A DNA stretch of 11,622 nt from Colivicinus sp022776215 (lineage in GTDB: Bacteria; Bacillota_I; Bacilli_A; Erysipelotrichales; Erysipelotrichaceae): positions 1 to 11,622 of the forward strand of contig JALFIR010000050.1 of the NCBI GenBank assembly GCA_022776215.1, read 5' to 3'. Of this stretch, positions 1 through 6,626 are shown piece by piece. Both the position numbers and the translations under genes were made by a program. Position 1 is the first letter of the stretch. Every line of letters begins with the position of its first letter. Under the pieces are notes generated by a model. That model made no database searches. It was not told the DNA's origin and saw only the letters and a list, made by a program, of their open reading frames with translations.

Positions 1-91
1 CATGTAATTCTTTAGCTATGGTTACCGATGATTTAAGATTGCTTTTCCAATCTTGGTAAGCTTTAAGCTTTTGTTCATAAGTTAATTTCAT
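1..91 (-). CDS. IS3-family transposase OrfA, N-terminal fragment
   Basis: Thirty codons are visible, beginning MKLTYEQKLKAYQDWK and ending at the window edge. The K-L-T/S-Y-E-x-K opening followed by a predicted helix-turn-helix (SSVTIAKELH) is typical of the N-terminal DNA-binding part of IS150/IS3 OrfA, which binds the element's ends. OrfA is usually followed by OrfB, the DDE integrase-like catalytic part, made by programmed frameshifting; that part would lie to the left of the window. An AGGAGG at 109-104 lies 12 bases upstream of the ATG. That is a long but usable spacing, and the site is inside a hairpin stem. Confidence 0.65.
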   Translation of the reverse strand, partial: MKLTYEQKLKAYQDWKSNLKSSVTIAKELH

Positions 92-134
92 ATAAAAAGT
101 GAACCTCCTAAGTTTGTCCAACTTTAGGGGTTCA
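1..134 (-). mobile_element. 5' end of an IS3-family (IS150-like) insertion sequence, cut by the window edge
   Basis: Read on the minus strand, the element starts at position 134 with TGAACCCCTAAAGTTGGACA. This fits IS3-family ends, which begin with TG and often carry a GTTGGAC core in the IS150 group. It is followed by a ribosome binding site and an OrfA-like reading frame starting at 91. The opposite end lies outside the window, so the target duplication and element length cannot be seen. The assignment rests on the terminus together with the HTH-type protein start. IS3 family is likely; the exact subgroup is inferred. Confidence 0.7.
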
Positions 135-136
135 CT
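98..136 (-). promoter_or_regulatory. Hairpin covering the transposase ribosome binding site
   Basis: AGTGAACC (98-105) pairs with GGTTCACT (129-136). After one unpaired base on each side, CCT pairs with AGG and AAGTT (110-114) pairs with AACTT (120-124), closing a TGTCC loop. The stem has about 16 pairs. On the minus-strand transcript the AGGAGG of OrfA lies within the stem and a TTTTT run follows directly. The hairpin could therefore act as a terminator or block translation of transcripts entering from outside the element. Protection of this kind is known for several IS elements; its action here is inferred. Confidence 0.6.
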
Positions 137-208
137 ACAAAAAAAGGTGGCGGTTATTATATATAGCAAGCCCTAGTACAAAAAAGAACCAATAAGGGTA
201 AAGAATAC

Positions 209-358
209 ATGGTTCTTGGCAACGAAATTATTAATTATAAGGGGTTTAATTCCTATACAACTGGTACAGAATATGGTTCTTTAGAAGAAGCATATGCTGC
301 GTATGAAAAAGAAGTTAATAAAAATTATAAACAATATAAGGATACTTTACCTATATAG
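209..358 (+). pseudogene. Short ORF of 49 codons, possible 3' remnant of a gene broken next to the IS
   Basis: The frame from ATG 209 to TAG 356-358 encodes a hydrophilic, Tyr/Lys/Glu-rich peptide starting MVLGNEIINYKGF and ending KQYKDTLPI. I do not recognise it. The frame is open upstream to 167, where a TAG (164-166) interrupts it; before that stop the same frame reads TKKGGGYYI up to the IS edge. This looks like the C-terminal tail of a longer protein that lost its front to the insertion and then decayed. The only ribosome-site-like sequence, AAGGGT, is weak. The end overlaps the end of rarA by 12 bases in convergent orientation. It may equally be a meaningless open frame. Confidence 0.3.
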
Positions 359-1606
359 TTGCTTAAGATTATTAGTACGTTTAGTGCTCTTAAGTTGTTC
401 ATATACTTGTTTTAATTGCTGTTCATATCTATTAACGTTGAAGTCGTTTATGAATTCAACGTTTTTTATTTCATCTGGTAGATATTGAATTCTATGGAAA
501 CAATCATAACGATCATATGAATACTTCTCATCATCTGTAAGTCCAACTGGAGTTAGTCTTAGGTATTTTGGCATATCATAGGCTTTTGAATTAACTAAGG
601 CTTGGGCTCTATGTACTGCATCAACACCAGTTCTTGATTTAGGTGCTAGGCACAAGTCGATGATTTGAACGCCATAAGGAATGATGGCTTCAGGGAAGCC
701 TACAGCTTCTGCTGCCTTACAAGCATCCAATGTTCTAGCTACAAGTTGGGGGTTAGCTAAGCCGATGTCTTCATAGGCAATGACAACAAGTCTTCTTGAG
801 ACAGATGCTTCATCATTTGATTGGGCAAGTAGTGCTAAGTAGTATAATGCCCCATTAACATCAGAACCTCTGATTGATTTTTGTAGGGCTGATAACAAGT
901 CATAATGACCATCTTCTGAGGCAAAGGTTCTTTGGTTGGCAACTTTGCATTGTTCCTTAACATCTTCAACTTCTATCTTGTTATTTTGACAAATAAAAGA
1001 AGAAAGTTCTAAGATGTTAAGGGCAAATCTAATATCACCGTTGGCTACTTCAGCAATCAAACTTAGCGCATCATCAGAAATAGTACACGAATCATTTAAT
1101 CCATCTTTATTACTAATAGCCTTTAACAAGGCTTGTTTAACATCGTCTTTAGACAAGGCTTTTAATTCAAATAAATGACATCTACTTCTAATAGCTGGAT
1201 TAATAGAATGATATGGGTTGGCAGTTGTACAACCAATTAAGATAATATTTCCTTTCTCAACATGTGGTAGTAATAAGTCTTGTTTATCTTTGTTAAGACG
1301 ATGAACTTCATCGCATATTAATATTAGTTGGCCACTTAGATCAGATTCTACAAAGATGGCATCTAAGTCTTTTTTATTACCAGTTACCGCATTAAATCTT
1401 CTACATGGTTTGTGTAATTCCTTGGCAATTACTTCAGCAAGTGTAGTCTTACCAATGCCTGGAGGTCCAAAGAAAATAGATGAAAAGATAGTTCCTTTTT
1501 CAAGGCACTTACGAATAATTCCTTTTTCACCTACTAGGTGTTGTTGACCAATAATATCATCTAATGATTCTGGTCTTAGGCGATATGCCAGTGGCTTTGT
1601 GTTCAT
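347..1606 (-). CDS. rarA: Replication-associated recombination protein RarA (MgsA family AAA+ ATPase)
   Basis: A 419-residue AAA+ ATPase of the RarA/MgsA/WRNIP1 family, which acts at stalled replication forks and is related to clamp-loader subunits. Visible motifs are the N-terminal LAYRLRPESLDDIIGQ segment, Walker A GPPGIGKT (47-54), Walker B LILICDE (94-100, D99 and E100), a sensor-1 GCTTANP (125-131) and the Arg-finger region RSRC (140-143). The C-terminal half contains the family's helical and oligomerisation region, including RRLVVIAYEDIGLANP. Length is normal for the family. The ATG lies within ATGA at the end of the preceding HAD gene, a 4-base overlap that suggests translational coupling; AAGGA lies about 14 bases upstream. 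The family assignment is secure. Confidence 0.95.
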   Translation of the reverse strand: MNTKPLAYRLRPESLDDIIGQQHLVGEKGIIRKCLEKGTIFSSIFFGPPGIGKTTLAEVIAKELHKPCRRFNAVTGNKKDLDAIFVESDLSGQLILICDEVHRLNKDKQDLLLPHVEKGNIILIGCTTANPYHSINPAIRSRCHLFELKALSKDDVKQALLKAISNKDGLNDSCTISDDALSLIAEVANGDIRFALNILELSSFICQNNKIEVEDVKEQCKVANQRTFASEDGHYDLLSALQKSIRGSDVNGALYYLALLAQSNDEASVSRRLVVIAYEDIGLANPQLVARTLDACKAAEAVGFPEAIIPYGVQIIDLCLAPKSRTGVDAVHRAQALVNSKAYDMPKYLRLTPVGLTDDEKYSYDRYDCFHRIQYLPDEIKNVEFINDFNVNRYEQQLKQVYEQLKSTKRTNNLKQLYR

Positions 1607-2253
1607 TTTAGTATTTCAATTCCTTCATCTAAGTCTTTTACTTGTTTATAACATAAAGAAAGAGTTTCTTCTTTAACATCTACTATATCTTTAATATAGA
1701 CTACTTTAATTCCAGCATTATAGCCTGATAAGATACCGTTGTTAGAGTCTTCATAGATAATCATTTCATCTTTATCAAGATTATAGTGTTCATATACTTT
1801 TAAATAGATATCTGGTGCTGGTTTAGAATTTTTAATTTCATCACCAAATACCATATAGTCAAAATAGTCAATGATGCCTAAATTTGTAAGTACTTTTACT
1901 TGTTTCTCTCTATATGTTGATGTGGCAATGGCCATTCTAATACCATGTTCTTTACAATAGTTAAGGATATTAAGAGCTCCTTTTTTAAGTTTAAGAGGTT
2001 CTTTTTCAAGAATTTCACTTCTTATTTTTTCATAGTTTTTAATATACTTATCATAATCAAAGAAATCATCTTGAGTGCTTTCGATAAGTTTTTGTCCTGC
2101 GACTCTATTTTGGCCAATGATACCCATGATGGCTGACATAGGAATGTTATAGCCATTAACTTCCATGTTTTTAATGGCGGCTTTTACAAAGACTACTTCG
2201 GAATCTACAAGGGTTCCATCTACATCAAAAATAACTAATTTAATCATACTCAT
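1603..2253 (-). CDS. HAD-superfamily hydrolase (beta-phosphoglucomutase / sugar phosphatase-like)
   Basis: A 216-residue HAD subfamily IA protein with an alpha-helical cap. Motif I is FDVDGT with nucleophile D10 and acid D12; motif II is ATST (T111); motif III is the Lys in NSKPAPD (K144); motif IV is YEDS (E168, D169). Such proteins dephosphorylate small phosphorylated metabolites or isomerise sugar phosphates; the substrate cannot be read from sequence. It lies 10 bases downstream of the DUF4143 ATPase stop and overlaps rarA by 4 bases, so the three genes are probably co-transcribed. No strong ribosome binding site precedes the ATG, and Met3 (2247) is a possible alternative start. Confidence 0.88.
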   Translation of the reverse strand: MSMIKLVIFDVDGTLVDSEVVFVKAAIKNMEVNGYNIPMSAIMGIIGQNRVAGQKLIESTQDDFFDYDKYIKNYEKIRSEILEKEPLKLKKGALNILNYCKEHGIRMAIATSTYREKQVKVLTNLGIIDYFDYMVFGDEIKNSKPAPDIYLKVYEHYNLDKDEMIIYEDSNNGILSGYNAGIKVVYIKDIVDVKEETLSLCYKQVKDLDEGIEILK

Positions 2254-2263
2254 AATTATAAAC

Positions 2264-3607
2264 CTAGATTGTCATTGTTCTTTTCGCAAGGTCGTTTGCC
2301 ATAAATGGTACGAAGTAAAATGGAACAGTTAATAGCTTTTGAGTATCGTTATAGCCATAATTATTTCTTGATACTTTTATTGCAAATTCGAATTTGTTGT
2401 GGTCAGAGAACTTCTTAATGGAATTGAGTGATCCTTTATTCTTTTTAACATCAATAGGATATAGTTTATTGTTTGATTCAACAATAAATTCTAGTTCAGC
2501 AGAATCCTTGCCTTTCCAATAGAATAGACTATGTCCCTTAACTTTTAATTCATTTGCGACAAAGTTTTCATAGAAGATGCCCGATAGAACATTTTCTCTG
2601 TCGTTAGATAAGAAAGATGCAGCATTAATATCACTTTGGTAAGAGAACATGCCAATATCATTTAAATATAGTCTAAAGTAAGATTCGTTTTCTTGAATAA
2701 GCGGCATTGATACATGTTCCTTTAACTGGAAAGATTGGTTTATTATGTGTGCCATTGATAACCAATTAATCGCTGTGTAGAAGTCACGAGTCTTACTATT
2801 TTCTTTAAGAAGTCCCGGTGAGAAGTTTTTAGCTTCTTTGTTTAATTCTTTATAGATATTTTCAAACAACAATCTAGAACGAACGATTGATTCTCTGCTT
2901 GCTTGGTATAGTTCCATATCCGCTAGATAATTGTCATATAAAGTTTTAAGTAATCTTTGTGAATCTAGAAGGCTACCACCATTTAAATAAACATCAACTA
3001 CTTCTGGCATTCCTCCTACTAATAAATACCTATAGACATAATCTAGAGCCATTTCGTGTATTTGATTACTTAATGGCTTTTTATCGTTATAAGCATTTAA
3101 TACTGCTTTATATAAGTTGTGGTTGGCGTTTAAAAGAAATTCATCAAAAGTCATAGGGAAGATATTAATTTGATCTATCTTGCCTACTGGGAATAAGAAT
3201 TGTTTATTAGAAACTTCTCTTTGAAGTTTTACACGCACCATGGATCCTGTTGCGATAACCGGGATTTCTCTATAATTTTGACAAAAATATTTAAGAGCGG
3301 AAATGATGTTTGGGCATTCTTGAACTTCATCAAAGATTAAAAGAGTATTTTCGTTTATATCAACATCTTTTTGTAGAGATATGAATTCAATAATCTTTTG
3401 AGCATTAGCTGTTTCAAGACAAAAGTCACGAATTTCATCTTCGTATTTAAAATCAATATATAAATAATTGTCTGGGTAATACTGTTTGGCAAATAATTCT
3501 AGTATTAAGTATGTTTTACCTACCTGTCTAGCTCCCCATACAATTAATGGTTTTCGGAATTTATTATTGTTCCATTCAATTAGATCATTCAAAGCAAGTC
3601 TATCCAT
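2264..3607 (-). CDS. AAA ATPase with C-terminal DUF4143 domain
   Basis: A 447-residue protein of the widespread AAA_14/DUF4143 family. Walker A is GARQVGKT (25-32), Walker B is LLIFDEVQ (89-96, D93 and E94), with sensor ATGS at 119-122. The GGMPEVV segment (198-204) is characteristic. The C-terminal part has the DUF4143 pattern YENFVANEL followed by LFYW, then ELEFIVE (371-377) and PIDVK (D386, K388), which resembles a PD-(D/E)xK nuclease-like core. The family's biological role is not settled; members are often variably present and multicopy. AGGAGG lies just upstream of the ATG. Four 33-bp repeats occupy the upstream intergenic region. Confidence 0.9.
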   Translation of the reverse strand: MDRLALNDLIEWNNNKFRKPLIVWGARQVGKTYLILELFAKQYYPDNYLYIDFKYEDEIRDFCLETANAQKIIEFISLQKDVDINENTLLIFDEVQECPNIISALKYFCQNYREIPVIATGSMVRVKLQREVSNKQFLFPVGKIDQINIFPMTFDEFLLNANHNLYKAVLNAYNDKKPLSNQIHEMALDYVYRYLLVGGMPEVVDVYLNGGSLLDSQRLLKTLYDNYLADMELYQASRESIVRSRLLFENIYKELNKEAKNFSPGLLKENSKTRDFYTAINWLSMAHIINQSFQLKEHVSMPLIQENESYFRLYLNDIGMFSYQSDINAASFLSNDRENVLSGIFYENFVANELKVKGHSLFYWKGKDSAELEFIVESNNKLYPIDVKKNKGSLNSIKKFSDHNKFEFAIKVSRNNYGYNDTQKLLTVPFYFVPFMANDLAKRTMTI

Positions 3608-3640
3608 ATAGCCCTCCTGTATAGGCCTATTTTATCATGG

Positions 3641-3770
3641 TTTGCACCTGTATGGTATTTTTTAGTAATGTGAATTGCACCTCTTTTGTACTTTTTTGGA
3701 TGCTTGATTTCACCTGTGCGGTAATTTTTGACGTGTTAGATTGCACCTATAATGGAATGTCATTTAATTA
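3641..3770. repeat. Four tandem degenerate repeats with exact 33-bp period
   Basis: The core A/TTTGCACCT begins at 3641, 3674, 3707 and 3740, giving three intervals of exactly 33 bases. The third copy has TTTCACCT. A second conserved block follows: GTATTTTTT-like in copy 1, GTACTTTTTT in copy 2, GTAATTTTTGA in copy 3; copy 4 is weaker here. The array fills the gap between the DUF4143 ATPase gene and the HAD gene, and copy 4 runs into the HAD stop codon (3760-3762). IS21-family ends carry several transposase-binding repeats of this style, so it may be a solo IS21-type end. A protein-binding array on one helix face (three turns per period) is the alternative. Confidence 0.65.
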
Positions 3771-4425
3771 ATGTTTTTATTAATTGAATTACTTCCAATA
3801 AATTGTTTTTATGGTAGGTTGCTTTAGATAGAATGCTTTCATTAGCTTTTACTAAATCTGGCACAAAACATGATTGTGCTCCTGAACTATATGCGGCATC
3901 AATTCCTTTAGGAGAATCTTCTACAACTAGACAATCGTTGATGCTGATGTTCATTAAATTAGCTGCTTTGATAAAGATTTCTGGATTTGGCTTAGAATTG
4001 ATAATTTGATCTCCAGTAACAATATGGTCAAAAGGTATTTTATTGTAACCATTTTGAATAAAGTCTAATTCGGCATACTTGTATGATGACCCTGTAGCTA
4101 AGGCATAGGGAATATTGTTGTTTCTTAGATAATCGATTATTTCTCTTGTACCTGGTTTTAATTTGATGTTTCCTTCCTCATATTCTTTAGTTTGTAGCTG
4201 TTCTAAATCATTTAAGTACTTATCAACAATTTTATAGTCTTGATATCTATCTAATAAAATTTGATATGACATTTCGTTGTTGCAACCTAAAAATAGTTCA
4301 AAGAAATCATCTTCAAATGGAAGAGAATTTATTTCCGCACTTTTTATCATGTTTTTCTTTTCAATTGTTTCGCTGTCAATTAGAACACCGTCCATATCAA
4401 AAATTACTGCTTTAATTTTCTTCAT
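3760..4425 (-). CDS. HAD-superfamily sugar phosphatase-like protein coupled to the PRD regulator
   Basis: A 221-residue HAD IA hydrolase. Motif I is FDMDGVLIDSE (D10, D12), motif II ATGSS (T111), motif III NSKPNPE (K145), and motif IV VEDSPKGI (E169, D170). The FDMDGVL opening and helical cap match beta-phosphoglucomutase-like and sugar-phosphate phosphatases. Its ATG lies 14 bases inside the end of the upstream PRD regulator gene in another frame, with AAGGA in front, so its translation is probably coupled to the regulator. That places it in the sugar locus rather than with the ATPase group. A role in removing excess sugar phosphate is inferred; the substrate is unknown. Confidence 0.88.
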   Translation of the reverse strand: MKKIKAVIFDMDGVLIDSETIEKKNMIKSAEINSLPFEDDFFELFLGCNNEMSYQILLDRYQDYKIVDKYLNDLEQLQTKEYEEGNIKLKPGTREIIDYLRNNNIPYALATGSSYKYAELDFIQNGYNKIPFDHIVTGDQIINSKPNPEIFIKAANLMNISINDCLVVEDSPKGIDAAYSSGAQSCFVPDLVKANESILSKATYHKNNLLEVIQLIKTLIK

Positions 4426-6454
4426 TGTTAGTATTTCCTTCCATAAATAATTTTAGAATTTCATCTTTATCTTTAGCTGATTCAACAGTTTTGTAAAAAG
4501 AAGGGCTCTTTATTAGTTTCATAATTTGTAATAAAGAATTAAGGTTTTCTTGGGATTCTAGAATTGAACAGCCAACTACGATTTTTACAGGATCAAATTC
4601 ATCTTTTCCAAATTCAATAGGATTGTTAAGTCTTACTATCGATATTCCATTTCTTAAGGAACCTTGTGAGGGCGAAGCATGTGCAAAAGCAACGCCGTCT
4701 GCAATAACGATGTATGGTCCGTACTTATCAACCAATTGAATCATTTGTTGAAGGTAATTTACTGTAATGCATTTTTCCCAAAGCAATAATTCACCCGAGG
4801 CAATAATGGCTTCTTTCCAATTTGAAACATTAACATCTAATTTTATTAAGTCTGGCATAATTATTGTTTCTAGATTTGGTATCTGTTTTGTGTAATTACT
4901 TATTTCGTCTTCAATAATAACTGAATTATAAAAATCAACTTGTGTAGTATTTTTTGTGATTGAGTTTAAAGCATTCTGAATGTTCTTCTTATCGTCATCT
5001 TTCAAATACGGATCTACTACAACAACATTAATTTGAGGTAGTGAACAAGGGATTGTTGATATAACTAAATCTACATGATCTTTCTTTATAAAAGTTAATG
5101 CGTTGTGTAGTGATGAAACTGAAACAATGTTTACTTTAAAGTTTGATCTGATTAAGGCAGCAAGATAATTACTTGTCGCATTACCAGAGCCACATACAAC
5201 AACAACCCTAGGAATATAATCTGAGTCATTTTTTCTTTCGATTGAAGCTAAAACATGCATCAACAATAAAGCTATTTCATCGTTATCAAAAGAAATGCTT
5301 AGACTGTTCTCAAGGATATAGATATTTTCTTTGATTATTTCAAAGTAGTCTTTATATCTTGAAATTATTTGGGATAAAAAAGGATTATTAAATGTTTCAC
5401 CATCTAAAACTCTTCTTCGATAACAATTTATATGAGCATTTAAAAAACCTATCAAATTTTCATCTTCGATAAAGTTTGTTTTAAAGTAAAAAGATAGAGT
5501 CTCTAAAAAATCTTTTACAACTAATGGTACAAAATAGTCATCACCATTTGCTTCTTTATCGAATGAATAACTTAATAATTTGTAGTTGTTTATAATTTCG
5601 GTGAAAAAGCTGATTTCCGTATAGTTGGAGTCAACAATTTTCTCAATGTTTGAAAATACGTGTTCTGCAAAAATGAATGCACCATCTTTATTTGACTCAA
5701 TAGTATTTCTGACTAATTGGTTTCTAGATTTTAGTCTTGAAATTATATAACTAAGAACCATAGATAAACGATAATAATCAAAATCAGATAGAGTAGTGTT
5801 TGTTTCTTCTTCGCATTTTTTTATTGCAGATTCCGATACAAGTATTGTTTTGTCTAACCTTAAATAGTCAATTACAAAAGTAGTATATGGATCGATTGGA
5901 TTAAGTCCAGTTTCAAAATCAATAAATACCTGATTTAAAAGAAGATCAATGGTTGCTAGTCGTCTGCTCTTTTCATCGCAAACAATTTCCAATCCTTGAT
6001 GTGTATTTTCTTTGAATGTGATTTTATGTTTAGAGAAGAAAGATTTAACATAGTGAAAATCGTTGATAATTGAAGTTCTACTAACAAGAAGAACATCTTC
6101 AAAGTATTGCTTTTTTACAGCACCATTATTTGACAGAAGAATAAGAATTATTAAATTTCTTCTTTCATCGTTTGAAAGTTTATATTCTTCGAAACTCATT
6201 GAATTCATTTGATTAGAAATATGGTTAGTAATATAGGTAAATGTTACACTGTCCAAATCAGCTTTTAAACAGTCGTTTTCAATTAAAACACCTCCACTTA
6301 TACTGCTTGTTTGAAGATAATAATTAATATCATGAACGTAATTGTAGAAAGTTCTTGAACTAATATCATATTTATCAATCAAGTCTTTAATAATAAGTGG
6401 TTTTCCATTGTTGTTAATCAGCTTTTTTAGAATATTAAATGTACACTTATTCAT
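4412..6454 (-). CDS. PRD-containing transcriptional regulator with EIIB and EIIA domains (MtlR/LicR type)
   Basis: A 680-residue PTS-controlled regulator. In order: N-terminal HTH (about 5-60), a second HTH (about 98-145, around SRTSIINDF), PRD1 (about 175-295), PRD2 (about 305-410), a galactitol-type EIIB-like domain beginning VVVVCGSGNATS (Cys421), and an EIIA type 2 domain (about 534-670) with GVAFAHA (His592). PRD2 keeps both expected histidines, His341 and His400. PRD1 has lost both: the equivalent positions are Val233 and Ile287. Such proteins are DNA-binding activators switched by HPr- and EII-dependent phosphorylation. It is transcribed divergently from the PTS operon, its likely target. 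The start is fixed by a TGA two codons upstream. There is no ribosome binding site. Confidence 0.93.
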   Translation of the reverse strand: MNKCTFNILKKLINNNGKPLIIKDLIDKYDISSRTFYNYVHDINYYLQTSSISGGVLIENDCLKADLDSVTFTYITNHISNQMNSMSFEEYKLSNDERRNLIILILLSNNGAVKKQYFEDVLLVSRTSIINDFHYVKSFFSKHKITFKENTHQGLEIVCDEKSRRLATIDLLLNQVFIDFETGLNPIDPYTTFVIDYLRLDKTILVSESAIKKCEEETNTTLSDFDYYRLSMVLSYIISRLKSRNQLVRNTIESNKDGAFIFAEHVFSNIEKIVDSNYTEISFFTEIINNYKLLSYSFDKEANGDDYFVPLVVKDFLETLSFYFKTNFIEDENLIGFLNAHINCYRRRVLDGETFNNPFLSQIISRYKDYFEIIKENIYILENSLSISFDNDEIALLLMHVLASIERKNDSDYIPRVVVVCGSGNATSNYLAALIRSNFKVNIVSVSSLHNALTFIKKDHVDLVISTIPCSLPQINVVVVDPYLKDDDKKNIQNALNSITKNTTQVDFYNSVIIEDEISNYTKQIPNLETIIMPDLIKLDVNVSNWKEAIIASGELLLWEKCITVNYLQQMIQLVDKYGPYIVIADGVAFAHASPSQGSLRNGISIVRLNNPIEFGKDEFDPVKIVVGCSILESQENLNSLLQIMKLIKSPSFYKTVESAKDKDEILKLFMEGNTNNEEN

Positions 6455-6465
6455 AATTCATTTGT

Positions 6466-6493
6466 ATTATATCTTCTTCGATAAAATTGGCAA
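6466..6493 (-). promoter_or_regulatory. Sigma-A-type promoter of the PRD regulator
   Basis: On the minus strand a perfect -10 TATAAT occupies 6471-6466 and a -35-like TTGCCA (5 of 6 to consensus) occupies 6493-6488, with a 16-base spacer. The expected transcription start is near 6459, leaving only about five bases before the regulator ATG at 6454. No Shine-Dalgarno sequence fits in that space, so the message would be nearly leaderless. The motif match is seen; use of the promoter is inferred. Confidence 0.55.
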
Positions 6494-6507
6494 TTAAAAT
6501 TTTAATT
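6492..6507. promoter_or_regulatory. 16-bp perfect AT palindrome next to the regulator -35
   Basis: AATTAAAATTTTAATT is a perfect palindrome made only of A and T and abuts or overlaps the -35 element of the regulator promoter. It could be an operator for autoregulation. In such AT-rich intergenic DNA, palindromes of this kind also arise by chance, so support is weak. Confidence 0.25.
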
Positions 6508-6536
6508 CAAATTTAATGCAACTTTTTGACAATATC

Positions 6537-6568
6537 TGTTTGAAAATTTGTTTCCTGTTGTTTGAAAA
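6537..6568 (+). promoter_or_regulatory. Direct repeat TGTTTGAAAA, candidate activator binding site
   Basis: TGTTTGAAAA occurs at 6537-6546 and again at 6559-6568, start to start 22 bases, or about two helical turns. The second copy ends right where the -35 of the rightward promoter should be. That -35 is poor, as expected for a promoter that needs an activator. This placement suits the divergent PRD regulator, but no binding evidence exists. Confidence 0.5.
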
Positions 6569-6569
6569 A

Positions 6570-6598
6570 TCATAGACTTTTAAGTAATTGAATATGAT
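6570..6598 (+). promoter_or_regulatory. Candidate promoter of the PTS/epimerase operon (good -10, poor -35)
   Basis: TATGAT at 6593-6598 matches the -10 consensus in 5 of 6 positions. The -35 position about 17 bases upstream (6570-6575, TCATAG) does not match. Transcription would start near 6605, giving a short leader of about 20 bases before the ATG at 6627. That leaves no room for an antiterminator hairpin and terminator, which argues that the PRD protein acts as a DNA-binding activator here. Confidence 0.4.
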
Positions 6599-6626
6599 TT
6601 TACATTGTAGTCAGGAGGAAAAACAC

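Noticed and set aside
294..488. Plus-strand open frame over the end of rarA
   Set aside because: It is antisense to the conserved rarA C-terminus, with low-complexity hydrophobic translation.
3641..3770. CRISPR array
   Set aside because: Only four degenerate units occur in direct tandem with no unique spacers between identical repeats, and there are no cas genes nearby.
6526..6554. Perfect TTGACA at 6526-6531 as the operon -35
   Set aside because: No acceptable -10 lies 16-18 bases downstream; that stretch reads around TTTGTTTC.
6588..6626. Upstream ATG giving a 13-residue longer SgcQ
   Set aside because: It has no ribosome site and overlaps the likely -10 region, while AGGAGG is ideally placed for ATG 6627.
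6455..6626. Antiterminator (RAT) leader and terminator for a BglG-type mechanism
   Set aside because: No GC-rich stem with a T-run is present before sgcQ; the EIIB/EIIA-containing regulator is of the DNA-binding type.
6455..6626. Catabolite-responsive cre site
   Set aside because: I scanned by eye for TGWAANCGNTNWCA and saw no convincing match, including no central CG.
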